A program made the translations under genes and the position numbers. From assembly GCA_943361925.1 (NCBI GenBank), contig CALRIT020000011.1, positions 1 to 64,000 on the forward strand: a stretch of DNA of 64,000 bases. The letters are read 5' to 3'. Position 1 is the first letter of the stretch, and every line of letters starts with the position of its first letter. This stretch comes from CAISCU01 sp943361925. GTDB lineage: Bacteria > Bacteroidota > Bacteroidia > UKL13-3. This document shows positions 43,066 to 51,792 of this stretch, piece after piece. A model generated the notes under the pieces. It made no database searches and was not told where the DNA came from. It was given only the letters and a program-made list of their open reading frames with translations.

Positions 43066-43824
43066 ATGAAATCGTTTCTGGTTCTGGTCTTTTATATGTT
43101 AATGGGTTTTCAAATTTTGGCTCAGGTTCAAAAACAAACCAAAGAGGATACCCACGTTTGGGTTGCTTTTATTTCGAGTTTTCAATTGAATGAAAAATGG
43201 AATCTTTTGGCGGATGTACATTACAGAAGAACAGATTTTATAAATAATCCGGGTTTCTTTGTTGCCAGAGTTTCTCCGGAATACAAATTTAAGTCTGGTT
43301 TGAAATTGGCAGCAGGGTATGCCAATTTACTTTCTGCTCCTACAATTCCCGGTTTTAATACCTGGTCCGATGAACACCGCATTTTTCAACAACTGATTTA
43401 TCCCTCTTCAATTGAAAAAATTTCTTTACTTCATCGTATTAGAAACGAACAAAGATGGAGGCAGATAATGGATACCAAAAACGATGCTTGGACAGGTGAA
43501 TATGCTTTTACAAATCGGGTTCGTTATTTATTGAGTTTGAATATTCCTATCAATCATTCCGAAAAACATCCTGCAATTATTCTTGCTGATGAAATATTAG
43601 TTCATTTCGGAAAAAGCATCACCTATAATACTTTTGATCAAAACAGAATATTTGTTGGTTACCGACAAAACATCAGCAAAAAACTGGCATTTGATGTTGG
43701 TTATATGAGAATCTTTCAGCAAAAACAAAGTGGCTTTCAATACGATTTAAACCATACCATCCGCTTGTTTTTTTATGGAAATTTTGGAAGCAATCCTCAT
43801 CCTAAAAATCATCCTACCTTTTAG
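43066..43824 (+). CDS. DUF2490 outer-membrane-type protein
   Basis: A 252-aa protein with a signal peptide (MKSFLVLVFYMLMGFQILAQ) and alternating amphipathic strands that end in an aromatic residue (TIRLFFYGNFG). Conserved parts KWNLLADVHYRR, VARVSPEYKFKSGLKLAAGYANL, HRIFQQL and RIRNEQRWR are the DUF2490 pattern, a predicted beta-barrel. The function is unknown. Confidence 0.88.
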   Translation: MKSFLVLVFYMLMGFQILAQVQKQTKEDTHVWVAFISSFQLNEKWNLLADVHYRRTDFINNPGFFVARVSPEYKFKSGLKLAAGYANLLSAPTIPGFNTWSDEHRIFQQLIYPSSIEKISLLHRIRNEQRWRQIMDTKNDAWTGEYAFTNRVRYLLSLNIPINHSEKHPAIILADEILVHFGKSITYNTFDQNRIFVGYRQNISKKLAFDVGYMRIFQQKQSGFQYDLNHTIRLFFYGNFGSNPHPKNHPTF

Positions 43825-43873
43825 ATTATATAATCCTGTTTGAATTCAGCCTCCTTTTTAGCATCTTGCTAAA

Positions 43874-45550
43874 ATGAAGAAATATTCAATCATCATTTTA
43901 ATCGGATTTTTATTTGCTTGTCAATCAAAATCAGGCTCAGATATTCAATTCGAACAAATAAGAAATTCATTTATACAATCTTGGTGGAAACAGTTTCCTA
44001 CTTCAGCAAGTTCCGCAGGATTTCATGAGTACGATGCAGAGTTGGAGCCTTATAACCAAGCCACAAGAGAATCTGATAAAGTTTTTGTAAGTGCTTGGTT
44101 GGATACGCTGTCGAAATTAGACAATGGTAAAATGGAAGCCAATGATTTAACAGATTTGGCTTTGATGAAAGGAGCTTTACATTCAATTTTATTTTATTCA
44201 GATACTTTAAAGGCTTGGCAGTGGGATCCTTCAAACTACAATGTGGCGGGAGCTTTTGCTGATATCATCAATGCGAAAAATTTAGATTCCATTCAGAAAC
44301 GAAAATCTATTCAAGCCAGAATTAAAAAGGTAAAATCATATTACGAAGCTGCTAAAGAAAACATAATTAATCCTTCACCTGAACACACCCAATTAGCCAT
44401 CGACCAAAGCGAAGGTGTAAAAGAATATTTGAATTCTGAAGTCGTAAATTGGCTTGAAACAAAGTCTGATTTACAAGATGCTATAACTGCAATAGATGGA
44501 TTTTCATCTTATCTCAAAACTATTCTTCCTACAGCAAAAAGAGACTTTAGAATTGGAAAAGAATTGTTTGATATTAAGTTTAAACACGATATACAATCGG
44601 AATGGACAGCCGCTGAAGTTTACGAAAAGTCCATCAACAGAAAAAAAGAATTACATCTTGAAATGGCCAAACTGACAAATGATTTATGGTCGAAATACAT
44701 GAATGTTGAAATGCCAAAAGATACTTTAAAAGCGATTTCACTTCTCATCAACAAAATTTCAGATAAACATGCTCATCGTGATTCTTTCATGCAATCAATT
44801 GAAAAACAAATTCCGGAGCTACAAGCATTTGTTAATGAAAAGCAATTGTTGTTTTTAGATCCTAAAAAACCTTTAAAAGTAAGAAGAACTCCCGGTTATA
44901 TGGATGGTGTTGCAGGAGCCAGTATCAGTGCTCCGGGTCCCTACGACAAAGATGCTGAGACTTTTTACAATGTAAGTACATTAGAAAAATTCACTAAAGA
45001 AAGTGCTGAAAGTTATTTGAGAGAATACAACCATTATATCCTTCAAATTTTGAATATACATGAAGCCATTCCCGGACATTATGCGCAATTGGTTTATTCA
45101 AACAATTCGCCATCTATAATTAAATCGGTATTTGGAAATGGAGCCATGGTTGAAGGTTGGGCTGTTTATACTGAAAGAATGATGATTGAAGCCGGATATG
45201 GAAATGCAGAACCGGAAATGTTATTGATGTACAACAAATGGCACTTAAGAACCGTTTGTAATACCATTCTTGATTATAGTGTGCATGTGAAAGGCTGGAA
45301 AAAAGAAGATGCGATTCATTTATTGGTAGATGAAGCTTTTCAGCAACAAGCAGAAGCAGAAGGTAAATGGAAGAGAGTACAATTATCGCAAGTACAATTG
45401 TGCAGTTATTTTACAGGCTATTCAGAGATATATGCATTAAGAGAAGAAATGAAAAAGAAAAAGGATTTTGATTTAAAGAAATTCCATGAAAGCTTCTTGA
45501 GTTATGGAAGTGCGCCTGTTAAAGAAATTAAAAAACTAATGTTGAAATAA
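43874..45550 (+). CDS. DUF885-family lipoprotein, predicted metallopeptidase
   Basis: A 558-aa lipoprotein (lipobox IGFLFAC, Cys about residue 16). The metal site is in NIHEAIPGHYAQL (about 394-406; HExxPGH form), with the distal Glu in NGAMVEGWAVYTERMMIEAGY. The family is seen as zinc-dependent peptidases of the envelope. It is full length. Its last 72 bp recur 1.1 kb downstream as a remnant in front of the DUF2147 gene, which suggests that DUF885 and DUF2147 were once adjacent. Confidence 0.9.
   Translation: MKKYSIIILIGFLFACQSKSGSDIQFEQIRNSFIQSWWKQFPTSASSAGFHEYDAELEPYNQATRESDKVFVSAWLDTLSKLDNGKMEANDLTDLALMKGALHSILFYSDTLKAWQWDPSNYNVAGAFADIINAKNLDSIQKRKSIQARIKKVKSYYEAAKENIINPSPEHTQLAIDQSEGVKEYLNSEVVNWLETKSDLQDAITAIDGFSSYLKTILPTAKRDFRIGKELFDIKFKHDIQSEWTAAEVYEKSINRKKELHLEMAKLTNDLWSKYMNVEMPKDTLKAISLLINKISDKHAHRDSFMQSIEKQIPELQAFVNEKQLLFLDPKKPLKVRRTPGYMDGVAGASISAPGPYDKDAETFYNVSTLEKFTKESAESYLREYNHYILQILNIHEAIPGHYAQLVYSNNSPSIIKSVFGNGAMVEGWAVYTERMMIEAGYGNAEPEMLLMYNKWHLRTVCNTILDYSVHVKGWKKEDAIHLLVDEAFQQQAEAEGKWKRVQLSQVQLCSYFTGYSEIYALREEMKKKKDFDLKKFHESFLSYGSAPVKEIKKLMLK
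45479..45550 (+). repeat. 72-bp direct repeat, left copy (3' end of DUF885 gene)
   Basis: This segment, including the stop codon, recurs at 46594-46665 with 70 of 72 bases identical. The copies bracket the SH3/TPR gene. Confidence 0.9.
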
Positions 45551-45551
45551 G

Positions 45552-46541
45552 ATGATTTTAAGATTAATAATTTTAGTTCAAATATTCGCTTTTGGAAGAG
45601 TTAATGCGATTTGTCAACCTTGTAATATTGATGCTAATGAGGTATATTATTTGAAACAAGACCTTCTCAATTTAAGAGAGAAACCAAACGTTAATTCTAA
45701 AGTTATTAAAGTACTTAGAATTAAAACAGCTTCTTTGGAAATTCTAAATGAAGATAGCATTTTCAAAGATTATATTTTGGTAAAAGCAAAAATTGATTCT
45801 TTTAATGTTAAAACTGGGGAGGAAATCCATTTAGGAGAATATACAGGTTGGGTTAATTTTAATTTGGTTGATTTTAGTTCTGATAGTTATTCATTTATAA
45901 CCGGAGGGGAGGATGAAAATTTAAGAATTGATGAGTTATTAAACAAACAAGAGGCTTTGAAATCAGTTGGTAGTTGTAAATATAATCCATCCGAATTATC
46001 TTATTGTTATTGTAAAAAAGGTATTTATTCTTTTGAAAATAATGAATTTTTAGAAGCAATTGAATTTTTCAATAAATCAATAAATGTTTCAACTATTAAT
46101 TCTATAGAGTATAGGCTTATGGCATATTTTTATAGGGGTAAATCCAAACTAAATTTAAATGACTATTATGGTGCTAAATCAGATTTTGAAAGGGTATATA
46201 GTTGTAAATCAAGATATAATAATAGACTTGTTTATGATTGGAGTTCAAAATATTCGAAAAATTCATTCATTAGAGTTGGGTATAATTATCCATCAATAGT
46301 AAAAGAGGAGGTTTATTTGAATATGGCTATTTGTAAAATGAGGTTGAAAAATTATTCTGAAGCATTAATTGACTTAAATTCCATTATTGAAAGGAATTCG
46401 AAATTTGGCTACTCTTTTTATTTAAGAGCTTATGTTTATAAAGCTTTAAACAAAAAAAAGTTGGCTTGCTTAGATGCCAGTAAGGCCGGAGAACTTGGAA
46501 TAAAAGAGGCTTATGATTTTATCTCTGAATTTTGCCAATAA
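45552..46541 (+). CDS. SH3-like/TPR protein, probably inserted
   Basis: A 329-aa secreted protein. The signal peptide (1-22) leads to an SH3-like domain (about 32-115: YLKQDLLNLREKPNVNSKVIKVL ... EYTGWVNFNLVDF) and then TPR-like helices (about 150-325: CYCKKGIYSFENNEFLEAIEFFNKSI, LMAYFYRGKSKLNLNDYYGAKSDFERVY, LNMAICKMRLKNYSEALIDLNSIIE). It probably binds another protein. It starts 2 nt after the DUF885 stop codon and ends before a duplicate of that gene's tail. Low GC, many TTA/ATT codons. No transposase is near. Confidence 0.8.
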   Translation: MILRLIILVQIFAFGRVNAICQPCNIDANEVYYLKQDLLNLREKPNVNSKVIKVLRIKTASLEILNEDSIFKDYILVKAKIDSFNVKTGEEIHLGEYTGWVNFNLVDFSSDSYSFITGGEDENLRIDELLNKQEALKSVGSCKYNPSELSYCYCKKGIYSFENNEFLEAIEFFNKSINVSTINSIEYRLMAYFYRGKSKLNLNDYYGAKSDFERVYSCKSRYNNRLVYDWSSKYSKNSFIRVGYNYPSIVKEEVYLNMAICKMRLKNYSEALIDLNSIIERNSKFGYSFYLRAYVYKALNKKKLACLDASKAGELGIKEAYDFISEFCQ

Positions 46542-46593
46542 TTTAAAGAGTAAAGATAAGAAGGTAACTAATTGAGGAAAAACTATTTTATTA

Positions 46594-46665
46594 AAATTCC
46601 ATTAAAGCTTCTTGAGTTATGGCAGTGCGCCTGTTAAAGAAATTAAAAAACTAATGTTGAAATAA
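46594..46665 (+). repeat. 72-bp direct repeat, right copy (remnant of DUF885 3' end)
   Basis: Nearly identical to 45479-45550, including the reading frame's stop codon at 46663-46665, and 2 nt before the DUF2147 start codon. Two mismatches separate the copies. Confidence 0.9.
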
Positions 46666-46667
46666 AT

Positions 46668-47111
46668 ATGAAATTGCTAAAAGGAACAATGATGTTGATG
46701 TTTTTGCTGATGGCAACAGCTTTTCAGGTACAAACTGGAGATGAAATTTTAGGAGAATGGTTAAGTTCGAGTGGGGAAGGTAAATTCAGGATATTTAAAT
46801 CGGGGGAATATTATTATGGAACAATTTATTGGTTAAAAGAACCCAATACAGAAAAAGGTGAACCTAAATTAGACGAAAACAATCCTGATATCAGCAAAAG
46901 AAATAGAAAAATTCTGGGATTAATGTTATTAAAAAGCTTCAAGTTCAATGCCAAGAATAAATCATGGGAAAATGGCGAAATCTATGATCCAGAATCAGGA
47001 AAAACCTACAGCTGTAACATGAAAATGGAAACTGCCGATAAGTTGAGCATTAGAGGATATATTGGAATTTCATTGATTGGCAGAACAGAAGTTTGGACAA
47101 GGGTGAAGTAG
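46668..47111 (+). CDS. DUF2147 protein
   Basis: A 147-aa secreted protein with a signal peptide (about 1-22). GDEILGEWLSSSGEGKFRIFKSGEYYYGTIYWLKEPN is the DUF2147 entry motif, and GLMLLKSFKFNAKNKSWENGEIYDPESGKTYSCNMKM is the central conserved part. The fold is lipocalin-like; it may bind a small ligand. It originally may have followed the DUF885 gene directly. Confidence 0.9.
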   Translation: MKLLKGTMMLMFLLMATAFQVQTGDEILGEWLSSSGEGKFRIFKSGEYYYGTIYWLKEPNTEKGEPKLDENNPDISKRNRKILGLMLLKSFKFNAKNKSWENGEIYDPESGKTYSCNMKMETADKLSIRGYIGISLIGRTEVWTRVK

Positions 47112-47125
47112 AAATTTTATTTTAG

Positions 47126-47854
47126 ATGTTATTAAAAGCGATTACGATTTTTATTGGATTTGGTTTTTTCTTATCTAATTCCGAAGGTTTCTTTTCATTT
47201 AATAAACCCGGAGTTAATAAGGAAAATAACTTTAATCAAACTGATTGTAATTACTTGGGTTATAAACAGTCTATTAAAACTCTAAAAACAGAAAAAATAG
47301 TTGATATCAAGTTAAAAAGGAGAACTGACCTTCTAATTCAACCTTTTAATGTTTATGAATTCAAAAAGAAAGTTCAAGGCAGTAATAGTGGAGGAGCCTC
47401 GGTAAATCCTATTTGGTTTAAGCCAGCATACAAAGGATTTTACTATCGCTTTTTTATGTTTGATGGATTAAAGGCTTACAAAGGCAGAAATAAACATGAC
47501 ACTATAAAGTCAAAATTCGATTTGAGTATTTTTACCTATAAGCCATATGGTAAATATGAAACGGAATTTATTGACCCTCATGAGGAAATTATTGAAGTAG
47601 AATTAGATAGGAATTTTTATGATTTACCCGAACTTGCTTTTATAGAATTTCATAAAAAAGAAATAATTGATTTTATTGGGAAACCTGATTATGAAAAGTC
47701 TGATTGTTTTATTTATCAGTTTAAAAATTCTTTGCTTTTGTTCCAATTTCAGTTAGATAGGGTTAATTGGATAAAATATATCAGATTGAAATCCAATAAA
47801 ATCAGCTCTGAACAATGGAAGGAACTTTGTTCTAGAAATATCAATGTTTGGTAA
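47126..47854 (+). CDS. hypothetical secreted protein
   Basis: A 242-aa protein with a hydrophobic N-terminus (residues 1-22) that could be a signal peptide. The remaining part is rich in charged and aromatic residues with no known motif. A C-terminal stretch (IDFIGKPDYEKSDCFIYQFKNSLLLFQFQLDRVNWIKYIRLKS) recalls SmpA/DUF-type envelope proteins, but not enough to name. It lies 14 nt after the DUF2147 gene. Confidence 0.55.
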   Translation: MLLKAITIFIGFGFFLSNSEGFFSFNKPGVNKENNFNQTDCNYLGYKQSIKTLKTEKIVDIKLKRRTDLLIQPFNVYEFKKKVQGSNSGGASVNPIWFKPAYKGFYYRFFMFDGLKAYKGRNKHDTIKSKFDLSIFTYKPYGKYETEFIDPHEEIIEVELDRNFYDLPELAFIEFHKKEIIDFIGKPDYEKSDCFIYQFKNSLLLFQFQLDRVNWIKYIRLKSNKISSEQWKELCSRNINVW

Positions 47855-47924
47855 AATTTCTGATTTTGTTCATGTATGGCTATCTGAAAAGGAATAATTC
47901 AATAGAAGTATTACTTTCGCAGCA

Positions 47925-48587
47925 ATGATTAGTCCCTGGAAAATTTTATCTGTTATACTCATTTTGTACGCCATTATTGGTGGTTTGCTGATGCCGGTGC
48001 CTGAATTACCTATTCTTGAGCAGAGTATCAGGAATTTGTATTACCATGTTCCAATGTGGTTTTCAATGGTTTTGTTGTTATTGGCTTCTGCTATTCAGGC
48101 TGTTAGTGTGTTAAGAGGTAAGGGGCTTGAATCTGATGCCAAATCGAACATTTTTGCTACTGTAGGAATGTTGTATGGAAGTATTGGAATAGTAACAGGA
48201 ATGATTTGGGCTAAAAATACCTGGGGTGCTTATTGGGTTTCCGACCCAAAATTAAACTCTGCCGCTATCGGAATGTTAATGTATTCAGCTTATTTTGTTT
48301 TGAGAGGTTCGTTTGAAGACGAAGAGAAAAAGGCGAGATATGCTGCTATTTATAATTTATTCTGTTTCCCTGTTTTTGTTGTTTTGATTTTTGTGATTCC
48401 ACGTTTAACAGATTCATTGCATCCAGGTAATGGTGGAAACCCGGGTTTTAATCAGTATGATTTAGACAGCAGATTAAGAATGGTGTTTTATCCTGCTGTA
48501 ATAGGTTGGGTTTTAATGGGATTCTGGATTGCAGATTTAGGCATTAGAGTTAAAAAACTGGAATTAAAGAAGTGGTTAGATTTATAA
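47925..48587 (+). CDS. cytochrome c biogenesis protein CcmC/CcsA-type haem handling protein
   Basis: A 220-aa integral membrane protein with six membrane segments. The haem-handling motif is GMIWAKNTWGAYWVSDPKLNS (about 85-105) with the tryptophan-rich WGAYW in place of the classical WGTWW, and histidines at YYHVPMW and SLHPGN are candidate haem ligands. CcmC attaches haem to CcmE. It begins the ccm cluster CcmC-CcmD-CcmE-CcmF. A -7-like box ends about 5 nt before the ATG. Confidence 0.9.
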   Translation: MISPWKILSVILILYAIIGGLLMPVPELPILEQSIRNLYYHVPMWFSMVLLLLASAIQAVSVLRGKGLESDAKSNIFATVGMLYGSIGIVTGMIWAKNTWGAYWVSDPKLNSAAIGMLMYSAYFVLRGSFEDEEKKARYAAIYNLFCFPVFVVLIFVIPRLTDSLHPGNGGNPGFNQYDLDSRLRMVFYPAVIGWVLMGFWIADLGIRVKKLELKKWLDL

Positions 48588-48597
48588 AATAAAGTTC

Positions 48598-48768
48598 ATG
48601 AAAAATATATTATTCAATCAGATAACAAAAAGCGCGGAGCAACCTGATTTAGCAGGTGATGGAAAGTTTTTTGTAGTAGTAGGAGTGATGGCAGTTTTGT
48701 TTTTGGGTATTGTTGCTTATATGGTAAGTCTTGATTTGAAAATTAAAAAATTGGAGAAAAAAGATTAG
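48598..48768 (+). CDS. CcmD-like small membrane protein
   Basis: A 56-aa protein with one membrane segment (FFVVVGVMAVLFLGIVAYMV, about 24-43) and a basic C-terminus (DLKIKKLEKKD) as in CcmD. It sits exactly in the gap between ccmC and ccmE (stop codon 2 nt before ccmE start). CcmD keeps the CcmC-CcmE complex together. It is short and easily missed by gene callers; the reading frame was checked by hand over its whole length. Confidence 0.85.
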   Translation: MKNILFNQITKSAEQPDLAGDGKFFVVVGVMAVLFLGIVAYMVSLDLKIKKLEKKD

Positions 48769-48770
48769 TT

Positions 48771-49154
48771 ATGAAAAAGACATATATATTAGGAATTGCA
48801 TTAATTGGAATAGCTATTGCGGCTATTATCAGCATGTATGGTGATGCCAGTACCTATGAAAATTTCGAAGTAGCCAAGGAAAATCCAGGTAGAGAATTTC
48901 ATGTAGTGGGTGTATTAAACAGAGAAAAAGAAAAATTCTACAATCCTCAGGAAGACCCTAACTTCTTTACTTTTTACATGATAGATGAAAAAGGAAAAGA
49001 AAGTAAGGTAGTTTACCACAATCCGGAGCCAACCGACTTCGACCGTTCTGAGAAAATTGTGATAGTAGGTAAAATGGATGGAGATCATTTTGAAGCCTCC
49101 AAAATCTTATTAAAATGCCCAAGTAAATACACCGATAATCAGGTGAAAGCTTAA
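48771..49154 (+). CDS. ccmE: cytochrome c maturation haem chaperone CcmE
   Basis: A 127-aa membrane-anchored protein: one N-terminal membrane segment (5-23) and a beta-barrel with VVGVLNREKEKFYNPQEDPNFFTFYMIDEKGKESKVVYHNPEPTDFDRSEKIVIVGKMDGDHFEASKILLKCPSKY. The canonical haem-binding histidine followed by Tyr (HxxxY) is not clearly present: the position after ASKILLKCPSKY holds Cys instead. This resembles the CxxxY-type CcmE described for some archaea and deltaproteobacteria. Confidence 0.85.
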   Translation: MKKTYILGIALIGIAIAAIISMYGDASTYENFEVAKENPGREFHVVGVLNREKEKFYNPQEDPNFFTFYMIDEKGKESKVVYHNPEPTDFDRSEKIVIVGKMDGDHFEASKILLKCPSKYTDNQVKA

Positions 49155-49177
49155 TATCAAATTGTAATATAAAATGG

Positions 49178-49206
49178 AAGCTGTTCAGAAATGAGCAGCT
49201 TTTTTT
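49178..49206 (+). terminator. terminator after ccmE
   Basis: A 10-bp stem with one wobble (49178-49187 with 49192-49201) capped by a GAAA tetraloop and followed by a T-run to 49206. It separates ccmCDE from ccmF transcriptionally. Confidence 0.9.
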
Positions 49207-49292
49207 GTTTGCACTATTTGAAAACTATTTTTTAGAATATTTCACTCAGTCATACTTTCAAATTTTACACATAGAAAAGTATTGGTTATTTA

Positions 49293-49300
49293 TACCTTTG
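49293..49300 (+). promoter_or_regulatory. -7 box of ccmF, leaderless
   Basis: TACCTTTG matches TAnnTTTG and ends 6 nt before the ATG at 49307, so transcription should begin at or within a few bases of the start codon. Confidence 0.6.
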
Positions 49301-49306
49301 CGGCCA

Positions 49307-51709
49307 ATGAATGAAGTAGTTTTTTTAAACGAACACCTCTTTTGGGGTAATCTTGGCCACAGTGCCGTTGTCATCTCTTTTGTTACATCAATTTTAGCTG
49401 CTATTTCTTACTTTTTTGCAGAGTCGAAACCTTTGGATAAAAGTTGGGAAACCCTTGCTAAATGGTCGTTTCATTTGCATAGTCTGGCTGTTTTAACCAT
49501 TATTGCTACCTTATTTAATATTATTTACCAGCATTATTTCGAATACCATTACGCTTGGCAGCATAGTAGCCGCGATTTACCGGTACATTTCATGATTTCA
49601 TGTTTCTGGGAAGGTCAGGAGGGGAGTTTCCTACTCTGGATTTTCTGGCAAATGGTAATCGGACAAATTTTATTGAGAACAGCCAAATCATGGTTGAATC
49701 CTACAATGGCTGTTGTGATGTTATCGCAAATTGCTTTAACAAGTATGTTACTTGGGGTGAAAATTCTGGGTTATAAGTTGGGAAGTAGTCCTTTTGAATT
49801 GCTTAGAAATGTGATGCAAAATGCGCCTATTTTCAAACAAGCCGATTATTTAAGTAAAGTAAAAGATGGTAATGGATTGAATCCTTTGCTTCAAAATTAT
49901 TGGATGGTAATTCATCCGCCAACGTTGTTCTTTGGTTTTGCTACTACTGTAGTTCCTTTTGCTTATGGAATAGCTTCATTATGGCGCAAAGACCATGCAG
50001 GTTGGTTAAAACCTGCTTTACCTTGGGCTTTAATTAGTGTGATGGTTTTAGGTGCAGGTATTATTATGGGCGGTTTCTGGGCTTATGAAAGTTTGAGTTT
50101 TGGAGGTTACTGGGCTTGGGATCCTGTTGAAAATGCATCTTTAGTTCCTTGGTTAATTTTAATTGCAGGTGTGCATGTTCTCATTATTCATAAAACAACA
50201 GGTAATTCTTATATCGTTGCACTAACATTAATTCTTTCAACCTTTTTGTTGGTTTTATATGCTACTTTTTTAACCCGTTCAGGCATTTTAGGGAATTCAT
50301 CAGTTCACTCATTTACAGATTTAGGAATGAGTGGTCAATTATTGGTATTCCTTTTGGTATTCGTGATTTTGTCTATTGGATTGATGGGTTGGAGATGGAA
50401 ATCGTTGCCAAGATCAGCCAAAGATGAAGATATTTATACCCGTGAATTCTGGATGTTTATTGGTAGTTTGTTACTGGTTATTTCCGCTTTTCAGGTGATT
50501 TTAACTACTTCTATTCCGGTATTTAATAAAGTATTTTCGGCAAATCTGGCTCCTCCTGCAGATGTAATTGGTCATTATAATAAATGGCAAATGCCTTTAG
50601 CTATTTTGGTTGCTATTTTAACTGCAGTTGCTCAATTGCTGAAATACAAAACCAATCAAAAAGAAGCGATAAGAAAAATTGGTATTTATGCCGCAATTTC
50701 GGCTGTATTAAGTATTGCTTTATTCTTTGGATTCCAATTACAAAACTGGGTTTACTTCTTATTGTTATTTGCCGGAACTTACGCAATTGTAGTCAACTCG
50801 ATTTTGTTAGCACCTTTCTTTAGAGGCAAAATTAAATTAGCCGGAGCAAGTGTGGCTCATATTGGTTTTGGTGTTTTATTGTTGGGAGTTTTGGTTTCAT
50901 CAGCCAATAAAAAAGTAATTTCTATCAATGAAACCGGACAGGCATTAAATCCGGAATTCAGCAACAAAGAAAATGTAGAGAATATTTTTCTTGAAAGAGG
51001 GAAAGCCAATAAAATGGGTGATTATATCATCACCTATAAAAAAGATTCACAACAATGGGTAAATACCTATTATCAGGTGAACTACCAGAAATTGAATTCA
51101 AAAGATGAAGTTGATTATGAGTTTGATTTGTATCCAAATGGACAAATCAATCCTAAATTCGGTTTGGTTGCCAATCCAGATACCAAACATTACTTGAGCC
51201 ACGACGTATTTACATATGTAAGTTCGGTTCCATCACAAAAAGCTGATCCTAAATTTATCAATACAAAATCACATGCAGTAAAACCGGGAGATACTATTTA
51301 TACCAATAATGCATGGATTGTTTTGGTAGGAGTAAATACCAATGCTGATGCTGAAAACTTAGATGTTAAAAATCTGCAGGTATTGTTAGGAGCTGAATTA
51401 AAGGTACATACATTGGATAAAGTTTATGATGCAATGCCAATGTATGGCGTTCAAAATAATCAGGCAATTAGTTATGATGCTTTGGTTGATGAGGCTAAAT
51501 TAAAATTCAGTTTTAAAGGTGTAGATCCTGCAAAAGGAAGTATCACCATTGAAACTTCAGAAAAGGATCAAAGTGGAGAATTCATTATTATGAAGGCCAT
51601 TGTATTTCCTTGGATTAATTTGGTTTGGGCAGGAACAATTATCATGATAATTGGATTTATGATAGCTATTGTAAGAAGAATTCAGGAATACAGAAGAGTT
51701 GCTGCATAA
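49307..51709 (+). CDS. ccmF: CcmF-type haem lyase subunit
   Basis: An 800-aa integral membrane protein of the CcmF/CcsA superfamily with about 14 membrane segments. The haem-binding WWD motif is FGGYWAWDPVENASLVPWLIL (about 265-285), and conserved His residues are in IHPPTLFFGF and HSFTDLG. A periplasmic domain of about 200 residues stands before the last membrane segment. It joins haem to apocytochrome thiols. The start at 49307 follows a TACCTTTG box; an in-frame ATG-less extension upstream contains the terminator and is excluded. Confidence 0.92.
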   Translation: MNEVVFLNEHLFWGNLGHSAVVISFVTSILAAISYFFAESKPLDKSWETLAKWSFHLHSLAVLTIIATLFNIIYQHYFEYHYAWQHSSRDLPVHFMISCFWEGQEGSFLLWIFWQMVIGQILLRTAKSWLNPTMAVVMLSQIALTSMLLGVKILGYKLGSSPFELLRNVMQNAPIFKQADYLSKVKDGNGLNPLLQNYWMVIHPPTLFFGFATTVVPFAYGIASLWRKDHAGWLKPALPWALISVMVLGAGIIMGGFWAYESLSFGGYWAWDPVENASLVPWLILIAGVHVLIIHKTTGNSYIVALTLILSTFLLVLYATFLTRSGILGNSSVHSFTDLGMSGQLLVFLLVFVILSIGLMGWRWKSLPRSAKDEDIYTREFWMFIGSLLLVISAFQVILTTSIPVFNKVFSANLAPPADVIGHYNKWQMPLAILVAILTAVAQLLKYKTNQKEAIRKIGIYAAISAVLSIALFFGFQLQNWVYFLLLFAGTYAIVVNSILLAPFFRGKIKLAGASVAHIGFGVLLLGVLVSSANKKVISINETGQALNPEFSNKENVENIFLERGKANKMGDYIITYKKDSQQWVNTYYQVNYQKLNSKDEVDYEFDLYPNGQINPKFGLVANPDTKHYLSHDVFTYVSSVPSQKADPKFINTKSHAVKPGDTIYTNNAWIVLVGVNTNADAENLDVKNLQVLLGAELKVHTLDKVYDAMPMYGVQNNQAISYDALVDEAKLKFSFKGVDPAKGSITIETSEKDQSGEFIIMKAIVFPWINLVWAGTIIMIIGFMIAIVRRIQEYRRVAA

Positions 51710-51792
51710 ATTAATGTATAAATAAGAAATAGTGGCGAATTTCAGGCATTTGGTTATTTTCGCCCTTTAATAGAAAATTTTTAGAGATTATT

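Noticed and set aside
45551..46593. Insertion sequence or transposon carrying the SH3/TPR gene
   Set aside because: No transposase or terminal inverted repeats; the 72-bp duplication is too long for a normal target-site duplication.
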